This document shows, in pieces, positions 11,035 through 22,222 of a DNA stretch of 64,000 nucleotides. Made by a program: the position numbers and the translations under genes. The DNA comes from Taudactylus pleione (lineage: Eukaryota > Chordata > Amphibia > Anura > Myobatrachidae): positions 5,586,001-5,650,000 of the forward strand of contig JAUIMM010000483.1 of NCBI GenBank assembly GCA_031769625.1, read 5' to 3'. Positions within the stretch are counted from its first letter, which is position 1. Each line of letters begins with the position of its first letter. The notes beneath the pieces are model-generated. The model did not search any database. It was not told the DNA's origin and saw only the letters and a program-made list of their open reading frames with translations.

Positions 11035-11180
11035 CCATTTACTAGGAATGACCATTGGTCATCAATGGTTTTTTTTTTTCCCATCGATGGTGCGTCACTA
11101 ATGCTGCATCATCGATGGTGCCCGATGGTGAAGAACATTGGAAAGGTCAGTCCGATATATGCACATATGCAGTAGAGCCA
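11035..11180. repeat. Fragment of the CATCGATGG-rich element
   Basis: Repeated 'atcaatgg', 'catcgatggtg' and 'cccgatggtg' motifs match the longer element at about 44398-44772. Only one arm is recognisable. Confidence 0.5.
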
Positions 11181-12432
11181 TTGATGGCCATCATTACAAT
11201 TTTAATGCCAAATACATGCCTGCCAGCTGATTTAGATGAGACTTAGGCTACTGTGCCAAATGCTGGGAATTTTAGGAGGTACGCCCCATTCATACAAGTG
11301 AGCGTGTGACTCGCCCCATCTGCCACTGTTGTACATGGCAATGCATTATTCAGGAGAGTGTTTGGGGCAGCTTAGTACTTCAGAAGCATTAGCCACGCCC
11401 CCAGGTACATGTTCACATTTCCATTATAACACAGCCACTCCTCCATTGTAAGTTGACCACTCCCCCTTCTATCAGTGTCCTGATTCAACAAATTGCATTT
11501 TGGGAGTTATTGTCACATGTGTCACGTGCCAATGTACATTAATATTATATAAGTAGTACAAAAACAATATTTTTATAAATAGCCAGTTTGGCAGAGGTAT
11601 TTTAATATGTTATGAACTTTATTTTGTATCTAGTTTGGCATTTGGTGGAGCCAAAATAATCTGTAGCCAATCAGATGATCACAATATTCACAGTATTTAA
11701 TATAAACCTCCTAATAGCCGAGGATTGAGCTGTGTGTGCATCAGTGATAATAAACACATAACTTTTTTAAATGAAAACCTGGAGACGTGTATTTGGCAGA
11801 AATTGTTGCCTATTTTATTTAAATAAATTAAATTAACCGATTAGTTACTAAAAGCAATTAAATTAACCACAAAAAAAAACATCCAGTCAAGGCTTCTACC
11901 TTGACGATCCACCTGGTAAGGTGATGATTCTGCCCCAACAGGGTGGTCCAGCAGACCTAAACAGTCAACGAAGGTGAGCACATAAAAAGCAAACCTGCCG
12001 TTCTCTCCCGACTAAAATAGCCAATGAAGAAAGCACCAAATGCCAAGGAAATTGGGGAGGACAGGTGGGAAGACGGGAACCGAAGAGGCTGACCCAGCCT
12101 CCGAACAAACCTAATATCACACTCCTAAATCCCATAGTACCACTATCTTCACATGATGCCCAACACAGGTCTGACCCCAGCCTACTAGATTTAACCCACT
12201 CCATTCCCATGTAGTAATTTTGTTTATCATATCGAAAGAGATGATTGTGCTAGAAATAAAAGAACCAAACAAAACCTCCACTGGCCTCGCCAGCCCACAG
12301 ACAGAAGGTCTCAGCAGTGCCGATTAAGAGGGGCACATATATAGGTGTATATAGATGTTGCGTAATTATGTATTATATTAGCTGAAACATAGTCAGATAT
12401 AAGCAAGGTACTGTACACTCACGCCTCGAACT
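11181..12432. other. No gene seen
   Basis: Unique-looking, A/T-rich sequence with no exon-like feature. Confidence 0.5.
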
Positions 12433-13168
12433 CAGGGCTGTGGAGTCGGGGTTCCATAGTTAAATTGAAGACAATTTTGGGTGGAATCGCAAGAAATGTT
12501 CCAACTCCAGCTTGAAAATAAATACTTAAAATCTAAAAAATAATTCTGCAAAGCATTTCCAGAGATTGACATGCACAGTAGGAGTGGGCGAGCAGCGGGT
12601 GAATAGATGCCAAGCGCATGCGCACGGTATCAGTTCACAGTGCAGGGAGAGCCCTGGAGGCAGCCATGCGTCTCCAGGAGTGCTGAACACGCCCCCAGAG
12701 TCATGAATGGGGACATGCCATGAGCCCATGCCCCTTCCTGTGAGGCCACACCCCCTTCAATGCATGCAGAGTCCCAACTTTAAACTCCCTAATGTTGAGA
12801 GGTTTGATATAAATATCAGTGATCGCATTGACTCATGTAAAGGCGTCTGTGACTTATTGTGCCCCATTTACAGGTGCTCCTCCGTATCAGCATCTCTGAA
12901 CACGTGAGCCTGATCATTTCTTTCACTGAAGAAATGACGGCATGAGGAGAAAGACAATAAAGTGTTCTTGACCAAGACAAAAAAAAACACAAAAGACCAG
13001 CACAGCAGTGTTTGTTCTCTCATCTGAAACAATAAAGTTTTGATCACAATAGTAAGAATGTAGCTGCAAATTTGTTATTACTACTTGCCATTTATGAATT
13101 CTAAGCTGGACAGTTGCATAATAGAGCATTCGGAAATGAAAGTTTGACGTACTAACTCCACAGCCCTG
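12433..13168. mobile_element. hAT-type MITE, CAGGGCTGTGGAGTCGG ends
   Basis: It starts CAGGGCTGTGGAGTCGG and ends 'ctaactccacagccctg', an inverted pair of a kind known for vertebrate hAT elements. No clear 8-bp duplication is seen, suggesting age or end decay. No open transposase frame remains. Confidence 0.65.
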
Positions 13169-14300
13169 CTAAAGCCCTATGGGCTCTGAGATACATGGAT
13201 TATATATATAATATATAAGGATGGGGGGCCTATTTATTGCACCAATCAATTCAGCAGTACCCGTAGGACACAACCATAAAGATATCCAAACACAATACTT
13301 AGAGGGCGCTAACAAATGGAATGTTTTATATGATTTAATACAGTTTAATACCAATAAAAAATCCACAATGGAGATACCACTGGAAACTTTCAGCTGACAG
13401 ATAATGGCATTGAAGTATTCTTCTGATATGGTCACCAAGGTTCTTATTCAGTGTTCGCACATGATGTCCATTTGGTTCTGTGAACATACCTTTTCATCAA
13501 AGAAATCACCCAACAATGCGGCCAGTGGGAAAATATTAGTACATCAGAATAATGTTATTCTTGATTAAATGTTAAAAATTTGCATAAAAGAGGCAATTGC
13601 TTACATAAAATGTATAAAATAAGTGTAATTGATAATACCAGTATGAAGTTATAGAGATAGCCTGGTGATTATCCCTTTGATTTTTGGTTTCCAAGGCTGA
13701 ACATAAACCTGGACATTATAAGCGGTACCCCGACCCTACGCGTTTCGTCCTCCCCACGGACTTCATCAGGGGTATAAATCTAGGAGAAATGCTCACAACA
13801 CTAATAGATGGTGTACTCAACCAGAATCGGCTGCGGGCACGGCAAATTCCACAATATCTTGGGGAAGCCAAATGTATAATGATATAGGCGAAACCTTCAT
13901 ATATAGTGGTCTCGGATGTGGTGTCTCATACTTGGTCCAGACAAACTTAAAAACTTCTCTAAATGTGGACCAAAAACAATATGTTGCCTAGAACTAAATG
14001 GGGTCTTAATCCAGCTATAGCAGGTCACGTGTCAATTATAACTAGGGCCACCAAGAGATCAGTTGAGCCCGGGTCCTAGAAGTGACATGTGAGTGTGGCC
14101 ACTTACCGTTGTGAATACCAGGAGACCTCTTAAGAAAATGCTGCCAAGATGACCTGAGCCCCCAGATCCGTCTTATGTCCAGATTCTCTTTACATGCCCC
14201 CCATTGCCTCTTGGAACCCATGGTTATAGCGGTGGCTGGACTAAGTAACTCATAATTCTCTAAAGTATCTCCTGCTTTGTGGTAGGTTGGTTAATTGGGG
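13169..14300. repeat. Probable interspersed repeat containing 'tacgcgtttcgtcc'
   Basis: 'ctacgcgtttcgtcctcccc' followed by 'ggacttcatcagggg' (about 13738-13770) is a motif I recognise from many fish and amphibian interspersed repeats. 'gagggcgctaac' at about 13303 may belong to the same element. I cannot assign a class or exact ends. No coding frame of note. Confidence 0.4.
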
Positions 14301-15000
14301 CAAGGTGGGGGGATGTATTACTTAGTGGTTGTCTATTTAATTTCTATTTATACCTCATCTCAGGCACCAAGCAGTCAATTTGACGTGGATCACATTCTTC
14401 ATTGTATTGAGGTTTTATCTTTTTTTTTTTTTTTTAACTAGTTGTTCTTACAGTATGTAGCCGTAAAGCTATTTTACAGCTAAGTCTCTCTGCAGGCGAC
14501 CTCAGAATTCTTTCTGCACCTGTAAAATAACCATCAGAGGAAGCCTTTAGTGTTCAGGCAGGTTCTGGAAGTGTTCAGTGTATAACAACATTAGCTGGTA
14601 AATTGGCAAGGAAATTGTCATATCGAAAACTACCCTTCTGTGAAAGAAAGTAGTAATCCATTAACAACAAGAGTCACGAAAAGCGCTACTAAGAGGGCAG
14701 TTTTATCCGGTTACAGTTTTCTTTTTTTGGTTCTACTATAGCGAAAGAATTTTCCTTCTCAACATAAGAAGGGAGCCTGCTCCACAGGCACACTGATCTC
14801 CTGCTGAGGAATAGGACTAATGTATCATTGATGTTTCTATTGTAATTTGGAAAAGTAATGTTTTGGAATCGCTGAGAAAGCAGATACTATGATGTTACCG
14901 ACCCTGACCTGTTTCCACATAACTTTTTTTTTTTACCTCCTGAAGTTATACCAGTTCCTCAAATAAATTTAACTGAATAACACTACTATGGGGCACATTT
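14301..15000. other. No gene seen
   Basis: Unique-looking sequence with a T-tract near 14420. Confidence 0.5.
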
Positions 15001-15445
15001 ATCAATTTTATACTAAAATAATGTGAAAATGGATGATTTTCACATTATTTTGGTTTCATTTAAATATAGCAAAGGGCTTTTGGAGGAGGTTTCGCAAAAA
15101 ATCTACTCCATCCATGCCCAAAAATTCGTACTTCTTTTGAATCCGGATCGCATTTCCCATACCTGTAATGGCAGAGGCGTTTTAAGAGAGGAGACGGCCC
15201 GTGTGCAGGCCCCCTCCTCTCTGGCAGCACAGTAGGGTGCCAGAATCTACTGCGCATGCGCGGGTCTCCGGGACAATGGCACCTGCACCTTATTTCCGGG
15301 AACATCTTCACTGCTCATGCGCAAGTCACCGGGAAAATGGCCGCCGCCATCTTCACTGCTCATGCGCAAGTCACCGGGAAAATGGCCATTTAGATATTTG
15401 CTGCTCTGCAGTGCCAGTCCGACATTGCAGAGCAGCCCTGTGGAG
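15001..15445. repeat. TIR-type repeat fragment with a tandem duplication
   Basis: It starts 'ggggcacatttatcaatttt', like the TTA-flanked MITEs, followed by the dyad 'aaaataatgtgaaaat'/'attttcacattatttt'. At about 15318-15387 'catgcgcaagtcaccgggaa' occurs twice in tandem, about 45 bp apart. I could not find the right terminus. Confidence 0.45.
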
Positions 15446-16355
15446 ACTGAGGTAAATGTAATTATATATGGGTGCAGGGTGCGCAGTGTGGGCACCAATT
15501 TCCAGCATTAGTACTTTTATTTGTTTCCAAATATACAGTATACTGTCAGTACGAGTACGTTTTACTGCAATGGATAATATATAAAGCTCATTATGTTTAG
15601 TGGTTAGTGTTGACGTTCTTATGTATTTCATGGTGGATCAAATATGTTGATAGATAATGTTCCCATTGTCATAGAATTGTTATGTCTTGTATATAACACA
15701 GTATAGATTATTTTGAGGAATAAGAAAATGGCACCCCCTCATGCTGAGTTTGTAAAGTGATGTAAGCCGACCCCAAGTTACCCAGGCATAGCTTTTCCAT
15801 ATACAAGTAGAGCCCTATAATATTAAGTTTTAATTGAAGGTATCGTTCCTCAGCCTTGTATTTATATAATCAGTCCAGGGGCAGATTTACAGGTCAGGTT
15901 GCCCCTAGGTACAATATTATTGGTTGCCCCCCCCCTACACACACACAGACACACTGACCATCACCCACCTACATCTCTGGCCCCCTGGGCAGCCAAGCCG
16001 CCCCTAGGTCCCTGCCTCATGTGCCTAGTGGGAATTATATTATTAGGTCTGTTCTTTATAATTCTTTTTTTATATAAATTTCAACAGGATTGTGTAGACT
16101 TATAGCGCCACTATTCATGTGTTTTTTTTTTATCATACCCTAAAGGTAAACTGAAATAAACAATGTAGCCTGATTATATAGAAATATGTTTGAGAAGCAC
16201 AGAAGTAAAGCAAGGGTTCCTTTTTGTTGTTGTTTGTGTAAAGAAGGGTAATACATGTAGTTAAGGTTGCATGAATGTATAAATGAGAGCAAATGATATT
16301 GCACATTCGGTATACTGATGCACTGTGTAATGATTTGTGTCCTCTTTCCTCTTAG
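15446..16355. other. Intronic sequence upstream of the cadherin exon
   Basis: No repeat or exon is supported except a possible MITE fragment around 15880-16015, with 'ggggcagatttacagg' and two 'cccctaggt' copies. The sequence ends in the polypyrimidine tract and AG acceptor of the exon at 16356. Confidence 0.5.
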
Positions 16356-16496
16356 ACGTTAATAGCTCCCCAGTATGAACTGATCGTAGAAGCCAAGGAC
16401 ATGGCTGGAATGGATGTCGGGTTAATTGGCACAGCTACAGCTACCATTGTGATCGATGATAAGAATGACCACCCGCCGGAGTTCACCAAGAAAGAG
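16356..16496 (+). CDS. CDH13: Cadherin exon, probably cadherin-13 (T-cadherin)
   Basis: This is one internal exon of 141 bp (47 codons). It is preceded by a pyrimidine-rich tract ending cctctttcctcttag and followed by a GTACAG donor after ...AAGAAAGAG. Read from the first base it is open throughout and encodes a strand ending in [27 protein letters not shown] and [12 protein letters not shown]. The DxNDxxP signature is the calcium-binding linker between two extracellular cadherin repeats. The [15 protein letters not shown] and FTKKE blocks match my recollection of T-cadherin at the EC2/EC3 junction. T-cadherin is a GPI-anchored adhesion protein without a cytoplasmic tail. The neighbouring exons are not in the window, which suits that gene's very long introns. 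A classical cadherin is the alternative, but the local wording favours CDH13. The donor is weaker than consensus. Confidence 0.85.
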
Positions 16497-17592
16497 GTAC
16501 AGTAAGTCTACTCATAGTTGGTTCTGTTACTTTAAATGGCCATTTTACATGTTCAATTTCAATAGTTTCAAACCCCCTCCGGCATCTGCAGTCCCCCCCC
16601 CCACTCTCCCCGGTGCCCTTCCTGCAGGTTCTGTTGTTGCATTAACAGTCAGCATCTGCTCTGCTGGTTTCTCTCCCAGATCCAGGCACGGGAACCCCAC
16701 AGTTCTGCCAGCCTGGGTGCCAGGAGGAGGGGGACCCCAGAGCCTCTGATCCTCTGTAAGAGTGTGCTGCAGCAATAGGTGTATTTATTCACTGAAGTCA
16801 ATGGCAAGGTTGTTATTTGAACTCTGCAAAATGACTAATCCACGGCAGAATTCACTGAACAAGATCAATCTGGATTAAAGAAAGATTGCAGACTGTACAA
16901 TGTCTCTGTCCTTGATTCCTACAAGTAAACAGTCTGCCCGGGGCAGCAGGCAAGCCATAACAGGCCTACAGCATCATCATGTTCCAGATAACTGGATGCT
17001 GTTTTCATAGATACAAAGTGACAGCGACCGCACAGGTCCATAAAACGTCCAATAAAACACGCACATCGCTCTGGCGCAGCTCGGTGGGGAAGTCTGCTTG
17101 TCTTATTTTTCTTGCCTGAAAAGCCAGAGTGAAAGACTTTACTTCACCTCGGCGAGGTTATGAACTACATAAAGCAATATTCAATTGCAGAGACAACCAC
17201 TTCTCACTGAAGACAAAATGGTACAAGACCTTAATAAAGAAATCTGGGCTCTGGAGCGGCCCCCGAAGCCATCGCTGCACAGATATTAATCAGCGCTCTT
17301 GCTGTGCGTTTGACTACGTATTAATCACAATGCTTTGATTTGTGTAATCTGCTCCGCGTGAAGTCTTTGTCTGGTCTGTCACTGTTATTTCTTCCTGGTA
17401 GATGGAGAGTAACTCTCTCTCCCGCCTGCTGCAGTGTCCTGGGCTCTGCCCGTCTGTGGCGTTGTATACATTTCATATGGGTCCTGCCACCAGGCCAGGC
17501 TTTGTTGCCTTATAAATTGCAATCACCATCAGATATCTTAATGTACTGTACTACTTATACTGTATGTCTGCTGTTTTCCCATTTTAGTCTTA
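16497..17592. other. Intron downstream of the cadherin exon; no feature
   Basis: It begins with the splice donor. A C-rich patch lies at about 16570-16620. I see no second exon or clear repeat. Confidence 0.5.
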
Positions 17593-17786
17593 ATTCTAGC
17601 TCCTGTCACAACCTGTGCAGTTCCTCTATCCTGCTTGGGGTGTTGCTCCCTGTTCAGGTGTTTCTAGCACACTCAGCCGATGCAACATGATGAGATACAG
17701 ACTGGAGTGTGCTAGAAGCACCAGAGCAGAGAGCGCCACCCCAGGCAGGAAAGAGGAACTGCACGGTTTGTGACAGGTGCTAGAAT
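17593..17786. repeat. Fold-back element with about 90-bp arms
   Basis: 'attctagctcctgtcacaac' at the left is matched by the inverted 'tttgtgacaggtgctagaat' at the right. The arms stay complementary nearly to the centre ('ttctagcacactc'/'gagtgtgctagaa', about 17663-17743). No coding. Probably a MITE; no target duplication identified. Confidence 0.7.
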
Positions 17787-18360
17787 GAAGTAATGAACAC
17801 TACACTGTGGTACTGTATAAAGTGTATAAACTACATGTCGTCTCAATTATCCAAATGTGTTGTTCTGGTATACTGTAACTTATAGGAAAGGCTGGTTATG
17901 CCATCTTACACTGTCTAGAACCTTCATTTGGGGCCACATGGGCCTGGAGCTGAATATGATCAAAGGCCTATAGTGAGAAGGTGTGGCCAGTGCTGTGTGG
18001 GTGTTTGCAGTGCCATGTGGGTGTGAACCAGTGACTTGTGGGCGTTTACACCCCTACACTATCAGCCCCAATGTCTCCCTATATATGGATAAGTAGAAGA
18101 ATTGTATAATAATGTGAGGAATATTGATATACAGTTGTAATACTTTATGGACGACCATGTGGCCAGTTGAGCGGCAGATCATCAGCATGCTGTGATGATA
18201 ATGGGCCTATTTTTATGTGGAGGCCTGGGGATGTAGTCCCATTCACCCCATTGCTCATCTGGCCCCCTGGTCTACATACTGTGACATAGTAAAGATTGTG
18301 TTAAGTGTGATTTTACAATTAGCACACTATGCAATGGGCAAAAAAGGTATCTTTAATGCG
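17787..18360. other. No gene seen
   Basis: Unique-looking sequence with short G/T-rich stretches ('gtgtgggtgttt') at about 17990-18050. Confidence 0.5.
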
Positions 18361-18368
18361 TTGTAAAT

Positions 18369-18898
18369 GGTATGCAGTCGGGAAGGCGGCGGACGTAATC
18401 CCGATGGCTGGCTTCCCGACTGCTTTATCCCGGCGAGGGTTAAATGACAGGCGTCTAAATCTAGACGCCTGTCATTTTACCGACGCCGGGAGACCGGTGC
18501 TCTGCATCCCAATCGAAGTGAGGCCGGGTGCCGCTGTGGACAGCCGCTGGGGGGGGGGAGAGTTAGGTTTAGGGCTCCCAGGGGGAACTTAGGGTTAGGC
18601 ACCCCCTCGGGAGGTTAGGCTAAGGGGAGGGAGGGTTAGGCACCCCCGGGGGGGACAGAGTTAGGCACCCCCCCGGGGGACTTAGGTTTAGGCGGCGGGG
18701 AAGGGGGGGTTAGGTTTAGGCACTTAGTGGGGGGATTAGGGTTAGGCACTGGGGGGAAGGTTAGGGTTAGGCACCCCTAAGGGAGGGTTAGGGGGGGGGA
18801 GGTTAGTAAATACTTACCTGGTGACGATCGGGATTTTCACCCATGACGGGCAGCCGCTGTCGGGATTCCAACCGCCAGACGCAATTCATACCGATGCC
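18369..18898 (+). mobile_element. MITE with internal TTAGGG-type array, copy 1
   Basis: It is flanked by the perfect 8-bp repeat TTGTAAAT (18361-18368 and 18899-18906). The left arm has 'ggtatgcagtcgggaagg' and the dyad 'gacaggcgtctaaatctaga' plus its completion. The centre (about 18555-18810) is a degenerate array of 'gggttaggcacc', 'ttaggtttagg' and C/G runs. The right arm has 'ttacctggtgacgatcggga' and ends CATACCGATGCC. The 8-bp duplication suggests hAT-type mobilisation. Confidence 0.8.
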
Positions 18899-18987
18899 TT
18901 GTAAATAGTATATTTCACTAAAAAGGCAGATATTTATTTTGTACATCTGATATGGAGAAACAAGGATGAATTTACTGTGCTGTAAAC
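18899..18987. repeat. Spacer shared with the 6.5-kb copy
   Basis: 'ggagaaacaaggatgaattt' and 'actgtgctgtaaac' recur, inverted, at about 6536-6580. The two flanking elements and this spacer have therefore been copied together. Confidence 0.65.
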
Positions 18988-19420
18988 GGGATGCAGTCAG
19001 GAAGCCGATGGTCGGAATGCTGACTGCCGGCTTCCCGTCTGTGCAAGCCCGACGCCCGGCATACCGAATGAAGGTAAGCCAGGCGGCGGGCACGGACAGC
19101 CACGGGGGGGGGGTCAGGTTAGGGGCTTCCAGGGGAGGGACTTAGGGTTAAACACACCCCCCCCGGGAAGGTTAGGGTTAGGCTAGAGGAAGTTAGGGTT
19201 AGGCACCCCCCCCCCGGATATTTAGGTTTAGGCTGTGGGAAAGTGGGGGTTAGGGTTAGACACTTGGGGGGAAGTTAGGGTTAGGCACCCCTAAGGGGAG
19301 GGTTAGGGGGGCAGAGGGTTAGTAATAGTAAAAAAAACTTACCTGTTGGGATCTTCTCTCGCCGGTCTTCCGATGTTGGGATTTGAACCATGCGTCCGGC
19401 GGTGTTTCATACCAATCCCA
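18988..19420 (+). mobile_element. MITE with internal TTAGGG-type array, copy 2
   Basis: It is flanked by the 8-bp repeat CTGTAAAC (18980-18987 and 19421-19428). It starts GGGATGCAGTCAGGAAGC, has an arm ending 'gaaggtaagccaggcgg', and carries a degenerate array of 'gggttaggcaccc' motifs at about 19110-19325. The right arm 'ttacctgttgggatcttc' runs to 'catgcgtccggcggtg' and ends CATACCAATCCCA. It belongs to the same family as 18369-18898. Confidence 0.8.
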
Positions 19421-19435
19421 CTGTAAACAAGTATA

Positions 19436-20135
19436 ATTATCGTGGTGCGTGGGTGTATAATATAGTGCGTGGCTGTCCAGGTGGGTTATAGCTGAGTATA
19501 ATATATAGTGCGTGGCTGTTCAGGTGGGTGTATAATATAGTGCGTGGCTGTCCAGGTGAGTTATAGCTGAGTATAATATATAGTGCGTGGCTGTCCAGGT
19601 GAGTTATAGCTGAGTATAATATATAGTGCGTGGCTGTCCAGGTGAGTTATAGCTGAGTATAATATATAGTGCGTGGCTGTCCAGGTGGGTTATAGCTGAG
19701 TATAATATATAGTGCGTGGCTGTCCAGGTGAGTTATAGCTGAGTATAATATATAGTGCGTGGCTGTCCAGGTGAGTTATAGCTGAGTATAATATATAGTG
19801 CGTGGCTGTCCAGGTGGGTTATAGCTGAGTATAATATATAGTGCGTGGCTGTCCAGGTGAGTTATAGCTGAGTATAATATATAGTGCGTGGCTGTCCAGG
19901 TGGGTTATAGCTGAGTATAATATATAGTGCGTGGCTGTCCAGGTGGATTATAGCTGGGTATAATAATAGTGCGTGGCTGTCCAGGTGGGTTATAGCTGAG
20001 TATAATATATAGTTCGTGGCTGTCCAGGTGGGTTATAGCTGGGTATAATAATAGTGTGTGGCTGTCCAGGTGGGTTATAGCTGGGTATAATAATAGTGTG
20101 TGGCTATCATGTTCAGTTATAACTGGGTATATTAA
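19436..20135. repeat. 43-bp tandem satellite, about 15 copies
   Basis: The repeating unit contains 'gtgcgtggctgtccaggtg' followed by 'gttatagctgagtataatat'. The middle copies are nearly identical, alternating between gagtta and gggtta variants. Copies at both ends are shorter or diverged, as expected of an array grown by unequal exchange. Confidence 0.95.
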
Positions 20136-20416
20136 TAATTCCTGGGAATAGTAATAGTGTATGTCTATTAAGTTTAGTTTTTCAACCGGGTATATTATGG
20201 TGCCATTGCCGTCTGATTACACTTTTTAGGCCACAAGTGGAGATGTGACTCGGAATCACCCATAACTGCCCATACAGTAGTTGGGCACGCTCGGCTACAG
20301 AACACGCACAGTGCTAATAATCCATCCATAAAACAAAGTGGCGTCCAGTCTGATTCGGCTCTATGATGTCTATATACTGAGACGTTTACAACAACCAGGT
20401 ACACAGAGATTAGAAA

Positions 20417-20660
20417 AGTGGTTCCCAGACTGTGTGCAGTGGCACCCCGGGGTGCCGCAGGGCACTTGCAGGGGTGCCTCGAGTTGGTGGTCCAGTACCG
20501 AATAAAATGCTTTAACCAGCCACCACATAACTGTATCTAAGGGTGACCTAAAAGCACAAATGACTTCATTTCATTTTAACTGAATTTCTCAATAATAAAC
20601 TTTTGGCCCAGTGGTGCCATGGAAAACATGCTGATACTCTAGGGCGCGGTGTGTGCACGG
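20417..20660. repeat. Probable hAT-type MITE, 'gtggttcccagactgtg'
   Basis: 'agtggttcccagactgtgtg' and the following 'gcaccccggggtgccgcagg' resemble a common vertebrate hAT terminal region. The interior carries 'ggtgcc' motifs, but the right end is not clearly defined. Confidence 0.4.
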
Positions 20661-20995
20661 GGTGTGATGCCTGAATTACCAGGATCACATTAGGAGAGCT
20701 GTAAAATGCATGAAGCAGCAGTTCTGTGCCTGCATAAATCACTGCAGGAACCCCCTGTACACATTCATGCTCCTGTCACACCCATGTAAATCAGTTCCTT
20801 TGTTACCCTTGTGCATTAGCGACATTAAGCTGTCAGAAATAACTGCAATTATGGCCACTGTATGGATCTTGTAAATGAATTTGCTATATGTACTGTAGCA
20901 AAGCACAATCCAGATAATCACTTATAATTTGAAGACACAGTTCATCATTAATGGGAGCATTTTAACTTGTTTTTTTTTACTGAATGCGGAGTATA
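20661..20995. other. No gene seen
   Basis: Unique-looking sequence. Confidence 0.45.
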
Positions 20996-21479
20996 GATGT
21001 GTCCCTCTCATACATCTAGCCTCCATGCGCGTTAAACAGGCCTTCTAGTTGCACCATGCCGTGGCGTGACTCTGTAGCGCCGAGCGTCTTTTTGTGCAAC
21101 TTTTTCCCTTTAAATGTGTCTTATAGGACGCACAAACAACTTCTGCTGATCAAAATGATATGCGGCACGCCTATGTTCTGTGTGCATCAGCTGCGCTGTA
21201 TTATTAAGCGAAGCGCGGCTACGTTACAGTGTCACAGCCGCTGACACCGTAGCGTAGCATATCGCATGCAGATGCAGCCGCAGTCGCACACAGAATATAG
21301 GCATGCCGCATATAGTTTCAGTCAGAAGCTGCTTGTGCTATCTATTAACATCACTGAGCGAATAAGACACATTTGAAGGTAAATAGTTGCACACTCTGCG
21401 CTCCCGAGTCACGCGGCTCTCACGCGTTATGTGTAACGCGACTTGTAGCGCATGGGGGATAGATGTATGTGGACACATC
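20996..21479. mobile_element. TIR element with GATGTGTCC ends
   Basis: The left end 'gatgtgtccctctcatacat' is inverted at the right as 'agatgtatgtggacacatc'. Inner dyads include sequences around 'gctgatcaaaatgatatgcg' and 'gccgcatatagtttcagtca'. It is rich in CG dinucleotides. The fragment at 8628-8757 belongs to the same family. No coding frame. Confidence 0.7.
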
Positions 21480-21749
21480 TGCACATGGCAAGAAGAAGGA
21501 TTTATGCCTTGATAGTAAAGGTGGTATCTTACCTTGGGAGTGCTAGGGATACTTGCTTTACGGTATGGAACTCTCCTTTGGATGATCCCACAGTATTGGG
21601 GTGGGGCGAGTGGGTTGTAATTTGCATCATTGTGGCCCCCGCCCCTAGTTCCACCAAAACACTTCCCAGGTCACAAAAATTTATTTCCTCCTAGACTATT
21701 TAGGCGAAGCTTTACGTTAAGCCTCATGCTGGGCATACACTCTCAAATA

Positions 21750-22214
21750 GGGATGTAGTCAAGGGTCCCAACAGTCAGGATGCCGACAATACCAATACCG
21801 ACAGTGACATCCCTACGGTCAGAATCCCGACACATTTCGTCGGTAAGTATTAGGGTTAGAGGGAGGCTTAGGGTTATGGAGGAGGGGAGGGTTAGCCTTA
21901 GGCTGCCGGAGGAGTGGGTTAGGCTGCGCGAGGAGTGGATTAGGCTTAAACTGTGGGAGGAGTTGGTCAAGGTTAGGCTGTTTTAGGGGTGGGTTAGGCT
22001 GTGGGAGGAGTTGGTCAAGGTTAGGCTGCAGGAGGGGTGGGTTAGGCTGTGGGAGGAGTTGGTCAAGGTTAGGCTGCAGGAGGGGTGGGTTAGGCTGTGG
22101 GAGGAGTGGGTCAAGGTTAGGCTTCGGGTGGGTTAGGGGGCAGGTTAGGGTAAGGGTTAGAATACTTACCTAAATCTGTAGGGATTCTCACCGTCGGAAT
22201 CCCATACCCAACCC
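21750..22214 (+). mobile_element. MITE with internal TTAGGG-type array, copy 3
   Basis: It starts GGGATGTAGTCAAGGGTCCC and ends 'cggaatcccatacccaaccc'. The 8-bp flanks CTCAAATA and GTCAGATA match at six positions. The left arm ends 'gtcggtaagtattagggtta' and the right begins 'gaatacttacctaaat'. Between them is an array of 'gttaggctgtgggaggagtt'-type units of about 34-57 bp (about 21850-22165). Confidence 0.75.
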
Positions 22215-22222
22215 GTCAGATA

